From: Alkalinema sp. FACHB-956
GTDB lineage: Bacteria > Cyanobacteriota > Cyanobacteriia > Leptolyngbyales > Leptolyngbyaceae
Assembly: GCF_014697025.1 (NCBI RefSeq)
Contig: NZ_JACJRC010000034.1
Coordinates: forward strand, 1 to 51,857
Direction: 5' to 3'
Length of the DNA: 51,857 nt
Shown here: piece after piece, positions 17,248-26,447 of the stretch
Layout of the letters: each line of letters starts with the position of its first letter
Numbering within the stretch: position 1 is the first letter of the stretch
Notes under the pieces: model-generated
Database searches by the model: none
The model's input: the letters and a program-made list of their open reading frames with translations, nothing else
What the model was told of the DNA's origin: nothing
Program-made: the position numbers and the translations under genes

Positions 17248-17400
17248 TTAGCTTTTGCAGGCTCCTTCCAGAAAATCCTGAGAGTTCATCAGAACTTTGT
17301 AAACTTCTCCATCCACCTTTACAAAAACCCGATCGAGCCTGAGCCAAAACCATGGGTTTTACTTAAACTCAAACTGGAATTCTTCATAATTCTTATTCAT
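17248..17400 (-). pseudogene. Short ORF with strong ribosome binding site and an in-frame TAA at codon 14
   Basis: ATG at 17400 is preceded by GGAAAGGAGAAATAACAGCT, an excellent ribosome binding site. It encodes MNKNYEEFQFEFK, then TAA. The same frame continues without another stop for 36 codons, including RVFVKVDGEVYKVLMNSQDF and ending EGACKS, then TAA at 17248-17250. The second half reads like genuine protein. It may be a 50-residue gene broken by a nonsense mutation, or a 13-residue peptide followed by remnant sequence. No family is recognised. Confidence 0.4.
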
Positions 17401-17854
17401 AGCTGTTATTTCTCCTTTCCAATCTGTATTACCCAATCCGGGAAAATACGGAACAATCTTGGAATTAGAAGAAATTAACTTGCTCAGAACACCCTATTCA
17501 GTCAGCCCTGACCTTCTGCAGAAGCGGGTTTCAGAAGTCTCAGTAGATTCACGGAGTCGCCATTCACCGACAGACTCATCGAGAGGTTGCATCTGGTCGC
17601 ATCTGGTCGTATCTGCACAGATCGATCGCGCAATACACCTACCGCCGTCAGGACTCGATCGGTCTCCCCATTGTTCCCGATCCCCCAAAAATTACAGCGA
17701 ACCTTGCTACCAACTTGGATCCCATCCCTGGCCAACCCTACAACCCCCTCCAACCCTCCTAATCTTCCCCCCTTCCCCAATAAGACCAATCGTCAAACAC
17801 AAGCGCATCCCCGCACTTCGGTAGAATGGGAAACGAAACTTGTTAAGTCTCGTT

Positions 17855-17870
17855 AAGAACCGGGGTTCTT
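17855..17870. promoter_or_regulatory. Hairpin immediately upstream of ccdA
   Basis: AAGAACC (17855-17861) and GGTTCTT (17864-17870) form an inverted repeat with a 2-nt centre. It ends 5 nt before the preferred ccdA ATG and occupies the place where a ribosome binding site would lie. It could be a translational or transcriptional control site. Confidence 0.35.
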
Positions 17871-17875
17871 CACCC

Positions 17876-18613
17876 ATGCTCGACGCCATCCAAACCCAGC
17901 TCTACAGCCTGAGCCAGACCGCCAACCAACTCGTGCTCAGCCAACTCACCCACCTGACGATCGTCAGTATCGCCATTATCTTCGGTGCCGGATTGCTCAC
18001 CAGCCTCACCCCCTGCACCCTATCCATGCTGCCCATCACCGTCGGCTACATCGGCAGCTACGAAGCCCAATCCCGCTGGCAAGGAGCCATTCAATCCGCC
18101 TGGTTTGCCCTCGGCCTTGCAACCACACTGACCGGGCTAGGGATTGTCGCCTCATTATTGGGCAGAGTCTATGGTCAGGTGGGACTGGGGTTACCGATCG
18201 TCGTGAGCCTTGTAGCAATCCTCATGGGCTTGAACCTCCTGGAAGTTCTCCCCCTCAGAATGCCCGCAGGTTTAGGACTGGACTGGATTTCCCAAGATTT
18301 ACCCACCGGCGTGCGATCGTACCTGATTGGGCTGACCTTTGGCCTAGTCGCCTCCCCTTGCAGCACCCCCGTCTTGGCCACCCTGCTAACCTGGCTAGCC
18401 AGCCACCAAGACCCCCTCCTAGGCGGAGCCTTGTTACTGGCCTACACCGCAGGTTACGTGGCCCCCTTGGTGATTGCCGGAACCTTCACCGCCGCCATTA
18501 AGAAAATCCTAGAAATTCGCCAGTGGTCTGCTTGGATCACACCGACCAGTGGCGTTCTGTTACTGGGATTTGGCATGTTTTCCCTCGTCTCCCGTTTACC
18601 GTGGCAGTTTTAA
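17876..18613 (+). CDS. ccdA: Cytochrome c biogenesis protein CcdA
   Basis: The 245-residue membrane protein has six hydrophobic segments. The two redox-active cysteines of the family sit in SLTPCTLSMLPI (near residue 44) and GLVASPCSTPVLATLL (near 157). CcdA passes reducing equivalents from the stromal side into the thylakoid lumen or periplasm to keep apocytochrome c cysteines reduced. The frame extends to a TTG at 17840, but ATG 17876 fits the family. It lies just upstream of ccsB, forming a system II cytochrome c maturation pair that would serve cytochrome f, c6 and c550. Confidence 0.9.
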   Translation: MLDAIQTQLYSLSQTANQLVLSQLTHLTIVSIAIIFGAGLLTSLTPCTLSMLPITVGYIGSYEAQSRWQGAIQSAWFALGLATTLTGLGIVASLLGRVYGQVGLGLPIVVSLVAILMGLNLLEVLPLRMPAGLGLDWISQDLPTGVRSYLIGLTFGLVASPCSTPVLATLLTWLASHQDPLLGGALLLAYTAGYVAPLVIAGTFTAAIKKILEIRQWSAWITPTSGVLLLGFGMFSLVSRLPWQF

Positions 18614-18775
18614 TCAAAAGCTACCGAGTAATCTGGTGACGAAACCGTTCGTTTTGTCATTGAAAAGCGTTATTTCCTCAAAGCTACTTCGCATTCCTGC
18701 CTTCATCACCAGTATTCCTACATTTATAGCAAATCCCAATTCCCATCCTATTAGCTGTTGATAATCCCTGCTGCC

Positions 18776-20161
18776 ATGTCGATCGCGCCTACCAATCCTC
18801 CCATGAATCCCTTTACCGTTGTTAAACGCTTTATCAATCGAGAGATTTTACCTGTTTTAGGCAAATTACAACTCGCGATCGTTTTACTGTTAGTCATTGC
18901 CCTCTTCAGCATTTTGGGCACCGTCATTGAGCAGGGCCAGTCCGTTGCCTTCTACCAAGCCAACTATCCCGAAAAGCCTGCCCTCTTTGGCTTCCTGACT
19001 TGGAAGGTTGTACTCATCGCCGGACTGGATCACGTCTATCGCACTTGGTGGTATCTGTCTCTGCTGGTTCTGTTTGGTGCAAGTTTGACAACTTGTACCT
19101 TTAAGCGTCAGTTACCTGCGCTGAAATGGTTCACCCGCACCCAAAAACTCTACAGCCAACCCCGCCAATTCCAGAAATTCGCCCTGAGTGCGGAACTTAC
19201 GCAACCCTCGATCGCCCCCCTCAAGTCGCTCCTGGAAAGTCGCAAATATACGATCGTACAAGAGGACAATCGACTCTATGCTCGCAAAGGTCTCATCGGT
19301 CGAGTCGGGCCGATTATTGTCCATGCCAGCATGTTGATTATTCTGCTCGGCGGGATCGTGGGAGCCATGACAGGCTTTGTCGCCCAGGAACTCATCCCCA
19401 GCGGCAATACCTTCAAGGTTCAAAACATTACCGATGCGGGGCCATGGTCTGGTTCCCAAATTCCCCAAGACTGGTCGGTCAAAGTCAATCGTTTCTGGAT
19501 TGATTACCTGCCCACGGGGGAAATTGATCAGTTTTACTCCGATTTATCGGTGCTGAACCAGGCAGGAGAAGAAGTTCAACGCAAAACCATCCATGTCAAT
19601 GAACCGCTGCGCTACCAAGGCGTAACGCTGTATCAGGCGGATTGGAATATTTCTGGGATTGCAGTCAAACTCAATAACAGTCCTGTTTTACAGTTTCCCA
19701 TGGGACAAATTAAAGTACCCACGGGCGGACGGCTATGGGGTTCCTTTGTCCCAATTAAGCCCGACTTGAGTGATGGCGTCTCCCTAATCGTCAAAGATAT
19801 GCAGGGCTTAGTCTTGGTCTATGGCATGGATGGCAAGTTGATTTCGACCGTGCGCAAAGGCATGGCCGTCGAAGTGAAAGGGATTAAATTGGCGATCGTC
19901 GATGTCACTGGCAGCACAGGGCTACAAATCAAGGCCGATCCGGGCATTCCGATCGTGTATTTGGGCTTCGGCTTAATGATGATTAGCGTCATTCTCAGTT
20001 ACGTTTCCCACTCCCAGGTTTGGGGGCTGTGGCAGGAAGGCAAGCTATATATCGGAGGAACGACCAACCGAGCTCAGGTTGCCTTTGAACAGGAGTTCCT
20101 AGGCATTCTTGAACAGTTGAGTGCAGCGGAAAAAGTGGAGACCCTAGCAGGAAAAAACTAG
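18776..20161 (+). CDS. ccsB: Cytochrome c biogenesis protein CcsB (Ccs1/ResB)
   Basis: The 461-residue protein has the ResB layout. An N-terminal hydrophobic segment ([23 protein letters not shown]) comes first, then a second and third membrane segment near residues 75 and 170, a large lumenal domain (about 195-400) and a C-terminal membrane segment ([19 protein letters not shown]). With CcsA it forms the heme-delivery and thioether-ligation complex of system II. A TTG start at 18758 is possible; ATG 18776 or ATG 18803 are better. It follows ccdA after 162 bp. CcsA is not in this window. Confidence 0.9.
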   Translation: MSIAPTNPPMNPFTVVKRFINREILPVLGKLQLAIVLLLVIALFSILGTVIEQGQSVAFYQANYPEKPALFGFLTWKVVLIAGLDHVYRTWWYLSLLVLFGASLTTCTFKRQLPALKWFTRTQKLYSQPRQFQKFALSAELTQPSIAPLKSLLESRKYTIVQEDNRLYARKGLIGRVGPIIVHASMLIILLGGIVGAMTGFVAQELIPSGNTFKVQNITDAGPWSGSQIPQDWSVKVNRFWIDYLPTGEIDQFYSDLSVLNQAGEEVQRKTIHVNEPLRYQGVTLYQADWNISGIAVKLNNSPVLQFPMGQIKVPTGGRLWGSFVPIKPDLSDGVSLIVKDMQGLVLVYGMDGKLISTVRKGMAVEVKGIKLAIVDVTGSTGLQIKADPGIPIVYLGFGLMMISVILSYVSHSQVWGLWQEGKLYIGGTTNRAQVAFEQEFLGILEQLSAAEKVETLAGKN

Positions 20162-20199
20162 GGATCGCTGCAAGAGTAGGCGTCTGCACTGCGGCTATC

Positions 20200-22266
20200 C
20201 TAGGCCCGTTCTCCGAACAGGATGAAAGAACAAGGGGCTTCCTGCACCACTTGACTGGTAACATTACTCACTTCTAAGCCCGCCGAAGTGCGGTGACGAA
20301 TGGTATGGAGAACAATCAAATCGCAGGTTCGTGCTTCTTGAAGAATCGCAACTGCCACATTGTCGTGGGCCAGGGTTTTCACCTCAATGGTTGAGGCTGT
20401 TTGATCTCTAGCGACAAAATTCAATAGATGCCTCATAAATTGCTCCATTTGCATGGACGCAGTCCGGCGCGGAAAAATATGCAAGAGAATCACCTGTGCT
20501 TGATTGACATCCGCTAGCACTTGGGCAAAGCGGACTGTTCGCGCCGATTGCTCCGTCAAACCATCCACAGGCACCAAAATGCGGCGAACGGCGGCTGGAC
20601 TGATCCGTAACTTAGTCACTGCGACAGGACAGTGGGAAGACCAAAAAACTTTGTCAATCACCGAGCCAAACAACCGAGCCCGCAAGCCCGTTGTAGAACT
20701 CCAACCCATCACCACAAGGTTGGCTTGCACTTCCCGACTCGTGCGACTGATGCCCAGGGCAACTTCGTCATCAATCCGAATTTTGGTGGTGACAGGTACC
20801 CCGAAGTCCTCCCCGATCGCGATCGCCTGATCCAGTAATTGCTGCGTTTGGGTCAGGGTGGTTTCCAATTCCGGGGCATCCATGTGGATATGGGCCTTCG
20901 CGATCGCCAGTGTAACCACTTGACCAGCCTCATGACTCGATAAGAGAGCCGCCAATTCCAGTAAATTGCGTTGGGTTTGAGGGTTATAAATCGGAACTAG
21001 CACTTTGAAAGTGCGCTGGGTACGATCGCTGATATCACAGTATTGATCCTCCCACCAAATCGAAGGAGCACCATGAAGAGAATCACTGGAGGCAAGGGGC
21101 AGTTGATTCGCGAATTTAGCCGTTAGAATGGGGCCAAGAATTGAAGTGACAATCATTAACACGATCACACTGTTCAAAACGGTTTCAGGAATGAGGCGAT
21201 CGCCCGCAGGATTCAAGGATTGATAGGCAACCAACGTCGCCGCCAATGTCGCTGCAACCTGCGGCAAAGAAAGCGACCACATCGTCAGACCTTCATTCCG
21301 GCTATAGCCGTACCATAGCTTCGCCAACCAGGCCGCCACAAATTTACTACCAATCAATCCACCCACGATCGCGGCTGTCAGCCCCAGGGATCCGAGGGTT
21401 TTGAGAAAAGCTGGAATATCAATCAACAGACCCATATCCACAAAAAAACAGGGAATAAACAGCACGCTTCCCACAAATTCTATTTTTTCGCGAATGGGGC
21501 TGCGTCCCAGAACATCATTGACCGCAAGTCCCGCTAAAAAAGCACCAACAATTTTCTCAACACCAATCACCTGCGCCCCCACCGAGGCGATAAACAGGGC
21601 TAATAAAATAAATAGAAACTGTTTGCCTTCTTCATCCCCAGACCGTTGGAAAAAGGCTTTTCCAGCCCAATCCAGACCAAACAGAATCGCAACCGCGTAG
21701 ATCGCTAATCCCGCTAAAAGGGAAAACAAGCTCAAGGACGAAAATCCCCCCGCATGAATCCCGACGCAAATTGCCAACACGAGCAACGCACCGGTATCGG
21801 TAAAGATGGTAGCTCCGATCGTCACCGTCACGGCTTCGTTAGTGACCACCCCTAAACGGCTGACGATCGGGTAGGCCAGTAAAGTATGGGAGGCCAACAG
21901 TGACCCAATCAGGAAAGACGCATTCCAGCCAAAGTGAAACAATTGCCCAATCCCAATCCCAGTCACCAGCGGAACAATGAAGGTCAAAAAGCCAAAACCG
22001 ATCGAACGATCGCGAGTTTTACGAAACTGGACCAAGTCAATTTCCAAGCCCGCCACAAACATTAAATAAATTTTGCCAATGTCCGATAGGAGTTGAATGG
22101 TGTCCGACTCCGAATTGAGGAGCCGCAATCCGCTCTGCCCTAGGATCACACCAGCCACCAAAAGGCCCACCAAACCGGGTAGCCGTAGCCGCTCAAAAAC
22201 AGGCGGAATGATGAGGATTGCCGCAATTAGAATTGTAAAGGAAATAATTGGACTATCGAGTGGCAT
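20200..22266 (-). CDS. CPA2 cation:proton antiporter with two C-terminal Usp domains
   Basis: The 688-residue protein starts MPLDSPIISFTILIAAILII. Residues 1-390 form about 12 membrane segments of the Na+/H+ exchanger (KefB/NapA-like) family, including LAGVILGQSGL, FVAGLEIDL and the paired-acid region GAFLAGLAVNDVLG. Residues about 420-688 contain two universal stress protein domains (FKVLVPIYNPQ... and RILVPVDGLTEQS...). A KTN/RCK domain is absent. The upstream in-frame ATG at 22338 is rejected because GAGGGA precedes ATG 22266. The likely role is monovalent cation and pH homeostasis, with Usp domains sensing nucleotides. It ends 38 bp from the convergent ccsB. Confidence 0.87.
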   Translation of the reverse strand: MPLDSPIISFTILIAAILIIPPVFERLRLPGLVGLLVAGVILGQSGLRLLNSESDTIQLLSDIGKIYLMFVAGLEIDLVQFRKTRDRSIGFGFLTFIVPLVTGIGIGQLFHFGWNASFLIGSLLASHTLLAYPIVSRLGVVTNEAVTVTIGATIFTDTGALLVLAICVGIHAGGFSSLSLFSLLAGLAIYAVAILFGLDWAGKAFFQRSGDEEGKQFLFILLALFIASVGAQVIGVEKIVGAFLAGLAVNDVLGRSPIREKIEFVGSVLFIPCFFVDMGLLIDIPAFLKTLGSLGLTAAIVGGLIGSKFVAAWLAKLWYGYSRNEGLTMWSLSLPQVAATLAATLVAYQSLNPAGDRLIPETVLNSVIVLMIVTSILGPILTAKFANQLPLASSDSLHGAPSIWWEDQYCDISDRTQRTFKVLVPIYNPQTQRNLLELAALLSSHEAGQVVTLAIAKAHIHMDAPELETTLTQTQQLLDQAIAIGEDFGVPVTTKIRIDDEVALGISRTSREVQANLVVMGWSSTTGLRARLFGSVIDKVFWSSHCPVAVTKLRISPAAVRRILVPVDGLTEQSARTVRFAQVLADVNQAQVILLHIFPRRTASMQMEQFMRHLLNFVARDQTASTIEVKTLAHDNVAVAILQEARTCDLIVLHTIRHRTSAGLEVSNVTSQVVQEAPCSFILFGERA

Positions 22267-22748
22267 AGACCGTCCCTCGTGCAGATCAAACAGATCAAAG
22301 CTCCACCTTATTCCATGACCATTCCAACTGTGGAGCAATTTTAGAGAACGATATTGCCCCAGCGCCCAACCAATGGTCAGTCCCCAACCAATAGAAAATT
22401 ACAGGATGGAAAATTACAGGATAGAGTCTGCATTCAGAATAGAAAAAAAAGAAAAATCCTGGAAGCGAGTCCTCGGAAAATCTCTACAAAGAAAGACAAA
22501 GCCTGACAAGGCCCTATTCTTTAAGGAATAAGCTTTTAAGAATCAGCTTTTAAGGAATCAGCGGCTTCAGCCATCCGTCCGGCTTGAAGGCCATTGGATC
22601 CCATTCTATCCAGAATTGATTACACGGATTGCCAGTATTCAGACGTGGGAAAATGATGGTATCGATCGAGAACTTGAAATTGTCCGATACAGTGAATCTG
22701 CGGTAGATTGGGTAGTCTAAAGGGTAGCCGATCGAGTTAACAACCACC
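22267..22748. other. Spacer of 480 bp between divergent genes, with a possible gene remnant
   Basis: The spacer holds a short direct repeat (GAAAATTACAGGAT, twice, near 22395-22420) and a 14-bp-like repeat of AGCTTTTAAGRAATCAG near 22531-22562. It also holds a plus-strand open frame without a start codon. Promoters for both flanking genes should lie here. Confidence 0.4.
22532..22720 (+). pseudogene. Possible protein remnant without start codon
   Basis: A plus-strand frame runs between stops at 22529 and 22718-22720. It includes VRLEGHWIPFYPELITRIAS and WENDGIDRELEIVRYSES, which have normal protein composition. There is no ATG or GTG in the frame. It may be the 3' end of a decayed gene. No family is recognised, and a chance open frame is possible. 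Confidence 0.25.
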
Positions 22749-23618
22749 ATGAAGCAACGAGCGCTGTTTTTGGTCAATCGCCATGCTCGTCGAGGGCAAG
22801 AGAAGTTAGACTTGGCGATGAAGTCTTTGCGGGGTATGGGTTTTGACCTGGTCGAAGCATCGTTTAATCACCCAGAGGAGTTACCCCAGGTGATTGAGCA
22901 ATACCGCAATCAAGTCGATTTGGCCATTATTGGGGGCGGCGACGGGACCCTCAATGCAGCGGTGGAAGGACTCTTGCACACCCAGTTACCACTGGGTATT
23001 TTACCGTTAGGGACAGCCAATGATTTAGCGCGGACGTTGGGGATCCCCCCCACCATTCCAGATGCTTGCCGAGTCATCGCGGCGCGAAACGTGGAAAAAA
23101 TCGATTTGGGCTGGGTGAATGGTCAGTATTTTTTTAATGTTGCAAGCTTGGGCTTAAGCGTCCAAATTACGAAACGGCTATCCAAGGATGCAAAGCGGCG
23201 GTGGGGGGTCTTGGCCTATGCCGTGGCAGCGGTACAAACCCTATGGCAAAGTCGTCGGTTCGAGGCAGAAATTCGCTGCGGCGATCGGGTGGAGCAGGTG
23301 CGCAGCATTCAAATTGCGGTGGGCAATGGCATTTACTACGGTGGTGGACTGTCGGTCGCGGATGACGCTGCCATTACAGATCAGCGGCTAGATTTATACA
23401 GTGTAGAAATTGATCATTGGTGGCAGTTAGTGAAGTTATTACCTGCCCTGTATCGTGGAAAACACCACATGCTGCCCTTCGTACATTACCAGCAGGGTCA
23501 GGAGTTTTTTGTTACCACACGCAAACCCAAGTCAATCAATACGGACGGAGAAATTACAACCCAAACACCCGCCCACTTTAAGGTCATTCCCCAGGCTTTG
23601 TCGGTTCTGGTGCCGTAG
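22749..23618 (+). CDS. YegS/DgkA-like lipid kinase (diacylglycerol kinase catalytic domain)
   Basis: The 289-residue protein starts MKQRALFLVNRHARRGQEKL. It carries the nucleotide-binding GGGDGTLN at residues 62-69 and then PLGTANDLARTLGIP near 90, both signatures of the DAGK_cat/YegS family. A C-terminal beta-rich domain has INTDGE near 268. The reaction is ATP-dependent phosphorylation of a lipid hydroxyl at the membrane; whether the substrate is diacylglycerol or another lipid is unknown. Length is typical. A terminator hairpin follows at 23786. Confidence 0.88.
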   Translation: MKQRALFLVNRHARRGQEKLDLAMKSLRGMGFDLVEASFNHPEELPQVIEQYRNQVDLAIIGGGDGTLNAAVEGLLHTQLPLGILPLGTANDLARTLGIPPTIPDACRVIAARNVEKIDLGWVNGQYFFNVASLGLSVQITKRLSKDAKRRWGVLAYAVAAVQTLWQSRRFEAEIRCGDRVEQVRSIQIAVGNGIYYGGGLSVADDAAITDQRLDLYSVEIDHWWQLVKLLPALYRGKHHMLPFVHYQQGQEFFVTTRKPKSINTDGEITTQTPAHFKVIPQALSVLVP

Positions 23619-23785
23619 GTATTGAGCGCTGTAGAGATTGAGTACCGTAGGCGATCGGGAAGGGGAATTGCTCCCAGTGAAGTTTCAGCGGATTGCCCAA
23701 TGTTACTCATTCAATGACTAGATTGATAACTTTTACAGTCCCCTTTTCAATTGGTAAGCTTGATGGATATCAATTATTGATCAAC

Positions 23786-23837
23786 AAAAAACCATACCCC
23801 GCAGAATCGATTGCGCTCTGCCAAAGTATGGCTTTTT
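23786..23837. terminator. Bidirectional terminator between the lipid kinase gene and glmS
   Basis: An A-run plus CCATAC (23786-23797) pairs with GTATGG and a T-run (23826-23837), and an inner stem GCAGA/TCTGC extends it. T-rich flanks on both strands fit intrinsic termination of the two convergent genes. Confidence 0.7.
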
Positions 23838-23901
23838 GAGTGATTAATGAGTGATTAATGAGTGATTAGTAGCTTATGAGCAATAACGACCCATCGATCG
23901 C

Positions 23902-25794
23902 TTACTCAACCGTCACCGATTTTGCCAAGTTACGCGGTTGATCCACATCCAAGCCGCGTCGGGCTGCAATGTGATAGGACAACAACTGCAACGGAATCAC
24001 CGCCACGATCGGCGATAGAATTTCCTCCACATGGGGCACCGGAATCAGCGTATCAAAGGTTTCTGCGGCCTCCATTTCATCCATCGGCGTGACACCAATC
24101 AACCGAGCATCCCGCGCCCGCGCTTCCTGGGCATTGGACAGCACTTTTTCAAACACCGTTCCCGGCATCGCGATCGTCACCACCGGAACCTTCGCATCCA
24201 ACAGCGCGATCGGGCCATGCTTCATTTCCCCAGCGGGATAGCCTTCCGCGTGAATGTAGCTAATTTCCTTCAACTTCAGCGCCCCTTCCAGCGCGATCGG
24301 GAAATTAATCCCACGACCCAGGAAGATAAAGTCTTGGGTTTCGGCAAAATCGTGGGCTAGTTCCTCGATGTACCGTTCCTGACTTTCCAGCACACTTTCA
24401 ATTTGGGCCGGGAGCTGACGCAATCCCTCAATCAGTTTTTCAATCTGGTCGATCGCGATCGTTTGTCGCTGATAGGCCAAATCCAAGGCCAAGAAATAAA
24501 ACGCCATCAACTGCGCCACAAAGGTTTTAGTCGCTGCAACGCCAATTTCAATCCCGGCTTGGGTATCAATCACATGATCCACCATCTGACCCAGCGTACT
24601 TTCCGGGCGGTTGGTAATGCCCAACGATCGCGATTGGAATGCCGGATCCAGGGGCGATCGGCGGTTGCGTTCCATCTCCAAGGCCGCTAGAGTATCCGCC
24701 GTTTCTCCCGATTGGGTCACACCAACAATTAAGGTGTTGGGCGTCAGTGGGGGCGGAGAATAGCGAAACTCCGAGGCATACTGCACCGTTGTGGGAATAC
24801 CCGCCAATTGTTCCAGTAGATACTTACCCACGAGGCTGGCATGCCAACTGGTTCCGCAGGCAACAATTTGGATCTGCTGGAGATCTTGCGTCAAAGCCAC
24901 TGGCAAATTGAGTTGAATCGGTGACACTTGGGAAGATTGGATCCAGTCAGGCACCAAATAGGCTTCCAAGCAAGACCGTACCACCCCCGGTTGCTCATAG
25001 ATTTCCTTCAGCATGAAATGGCGGAACCCTTGTTTTTCCACCATGACTGGATTCCAGTTGAGGGTGCGGGGAGCCTTACGCAGACGGTGACCATCAAAGC
25101 TGTAGACCTCGACTCCCATGGGCGTCATGCGGGCAATTTCGCCATTTTCCAAGGGCAGCACTGCACGGGTATAGGGCACCAGCGCAGGCGTATCCGAAGC
25201 GCAGTAGAACTCACCCTGCCCAAAGCCAATCACGAGAGGAGCTTGCTGGCGAGCCACGATTAATTCATCGGGAAAATCCGCCGAAATGACCGCGATCGCG
25301 AAGGCTCCTTTCAGGTCATTCACCGCCAACCGCGCTGCTTCCATCAACCGGGACACGCCAGAAAAGTCCTCAGGGATCTGCTTCAGATACTCCGAAATCA
25401 GGTGGGGAATGGTTTCCGTATCGGTTTCCGATCGAAACACACAGCCCTTGGCCTTGAGGGCTTCCCGCAGCTCCACATAGTTTTCGATAATGCCATTTTG
25501 CACGACTGCCAATCGCCCTTCCGTATCGCGGTGGGGATGGGCATTGTGTTCCTCCGGCTTACCATGGGTGGCCCAGCGGGTATGGCCAATGCCGATGCGA
25601 GAGGGATTATCTTCGCTTTCCAGCTTTTCTTGGAGGTTATTCAGCTTACCTTTTGCCCGCACGCAATGGAGGTCGCCTTCTAGGATGGTTGCGATCCCCG
25701 CTGAGTCATAGCCACGATATTCCAGTTTCCTCAACCCTTCCAGCAGAATACTGCTCGCAGCCTGGGTTCCGATATAACCAACAATTCCGCACAT
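23902..25794 (-). CDS. glmS: Glutamine--fructose-6-phosphate aminotransferase (isomerizing)
   Basis: The 630-residue protein starts MCGIVGYIGT with Cys2 as N-terminal nucleophile. The glutaminase half has LEYRGYDSAGIA, GHTRWATHG and NGIIENY. The isomerase half has two SIS domains, including CGTSWHASLVGKYLLE near 315 and SQSGETADTLAAL near 362, and ends DQPRNLAKSVTVE as expected. The enzyme makes glucosamine-6-phosphate, the first step toward UDP-GlcNAc for peptidoglycan and surface glycans. The 650-bp upstream region contains a GA-rich minisatellite. No glmS ribozyme was recognised. Confidence 0.96.
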   Translation of the reverse strand: MCGIVGYIGTQAASSILLEGLRKLEYRGYDSAGIATILEGDLHCVRAKGKLNNLQEKLESEDNPSRIGIGHTRWATHGKPEEHNAHPHRDTEGRLAVVQNGIIENYVELREALKAKGCVFRSETDTETIPHLISEYLKQIPEDFSGVSRLMEAARLAVNDLKGAFAIAVISADFPDELIVARQQAPLVIGFGQGEFYCASDTPALVPYTRAVLPLENGEIARMTPMGVEVYSFDGHRLRKAPRTLNWNPVMVEKQGFRHFMLKEIYEQPGVVRSCLEAYLVPDWIQSSQVSPIQLNLPVALTQDLQQIQIVACGTSWHASLVGKYLLEQLAGIPTTVQYASEFRYSPPPLTPNTLIVGVTQSGETADTLAALEMERNRRSPLDPAFQSRSLGITNRPESTLGQMVDHVIDTQAGIEIGVAATKTFVAQLMAFYFLALDLAYQRQTIAIDQIEKLIEGLRQLPAQIESVLESQERYIEELAHDFAETQDFIFLGRGINFPIALEGALKLKEISYIHAEGYPAGEMKHGPIALLDAKVPVVTIAMPGTVFEKVLSNAQEARARDARLIGVTPMDEMEAAETFDTLIPVPHVEEILSPIVAVIPLQLLSYHIAARRGLDVDQPRNLAKSVTVE

Positions 25795-25923
25795 AGGTCG
25801 CTCCTATCTTGAGAGATTTCCTCACGCTGGGGTACTTCTTAGTCGTTCTGAGCCATTCCAGAATGAACTCAGGGAAGGGTCTAGGGGGAATCTCCCTCAC
25901 CAAAAGACCACAGCGGTGAATTA

Positions 25924-25980
25924 GAGAGTGTTTGAGAGGGTGTTTGAGAGTGTATGTGAGAGTATATGTGAGAGTCTGTT
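25924..25980. repeat. 12-bp GA/GT-rich minisatellite in the glmS leader
   Basis: Five degenerate units of consensus GAGAGTGTATGT follow each other: 25934-25945, 25946-25957 and 25958-25969 are full units, with partial units on either side. The strand transcribed with glmS is CT/AC-rich here. Copy number could vary between strains. Confidence 0.75.
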
Positions 25981-26300
25981 CCAGGAATTACCTGAGGTGA
26001 CCTGAGCAAACTCCAAGGCTGGAAGTCCAGATCGCTCGGCAAGGCAATCGCCCCAATGCACTGAGTTTTGTGCAGCAATTCCTTAAGGTTCCTGGTTCTT
26101 GTGGGCAGCCAGGGTTCACCAGTCGTGATCCTTCGTTTGAAAACTGGGGATCAAGTGCCAAAATTTTAGCGCTTTAAACCCTGTTTGAAAGTAAAGCTGG
26201 CATCACCTCAGGTCACAGTCATCTCATCAGTCATCTCTCACAGTCATCAGAATCACAGTTAGCCCGATCGTGGATTCCGATCGGGTATCTTGCATCGAGC

Positions 26301-26337
26301 CGCCCCCTGGGGATCAGGTCGCCCCCAGGGGATCAGG
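26301..26337. repeat. 18-bp near-exact direct repeat
   Basis: CGCCCCCTGGGGATCAGG and CGCCCCCAGGGGATCAGG differ at one position and are separated by one base. Each contains CCCC/GGGG and could fold. Confidence 0.65.
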
Positions 26338-26447
26338 GCATGAGACCACTGTTCCCTTCATGCAGCTTAGCCAACAGTAAACCCTAGAACAGGGCTCAGC
26401 TGTAGATATCCAGAGCAATCTCTAGCCTCGTAGATCTTTAGAAATCT

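Larger units (their letters stand above)
17138..17875. other. 738-bp spacer between the polysaccharide cluster and ccdA
   Basis: The spacer separates the minus-strand cluster from plus-strand ccdA. It holds a short broken ORF at 17248-17400 and a hairpin just before ccdA. Open frames at 17459-17824 overlap on both strands and have low-complexity Pro/Arg/Ser composition, so they are not called. The stretch 17700-17800 is C-rich on the plus strand. Promoters for both directions are expected here, but clear boxes were not identified. Confidence 0.5.
25795..26447. other. 653-bp spacer upstream of glmS
   Basis: No gene is supported. It contains a 12-bp minisatellite (25924-25980), a short inverted pair CCCGATC/GATCGGG near 26264-26285, and an 18-bp near-exact direct repeat of CGCCCCCWGGGGATCAGG at 26301-26318 and 26320-26337. 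CCTGAGGTG near 25991 is complementary to CACCTCAGG near 26204, so a long-range stem is possible in a glmS leader RNA. Confidence 0.5.

Noticed and set aside
17459-17824. Overlapping open frames on both strands before ccdA
   Set aside because: Composition is low-complexity Ser/Pro/Arg, there is no ribosome binding site, and the two strands are open at the same place.
22550-22777. 75-codon minus-strand open frame
   Set aside because: It overlaps the start of the lipid kinase gene and has no ribosome binding site; the plus-strand frame in the same place looks more protein-like.
25795-26447. glmS ribozyme or riboswitch upstream of glmS
   Set aside because: The conserved core and the usual position just before the start codon were not recognisable. 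This ribozyme is mainly known from Gram-positive bacteria.
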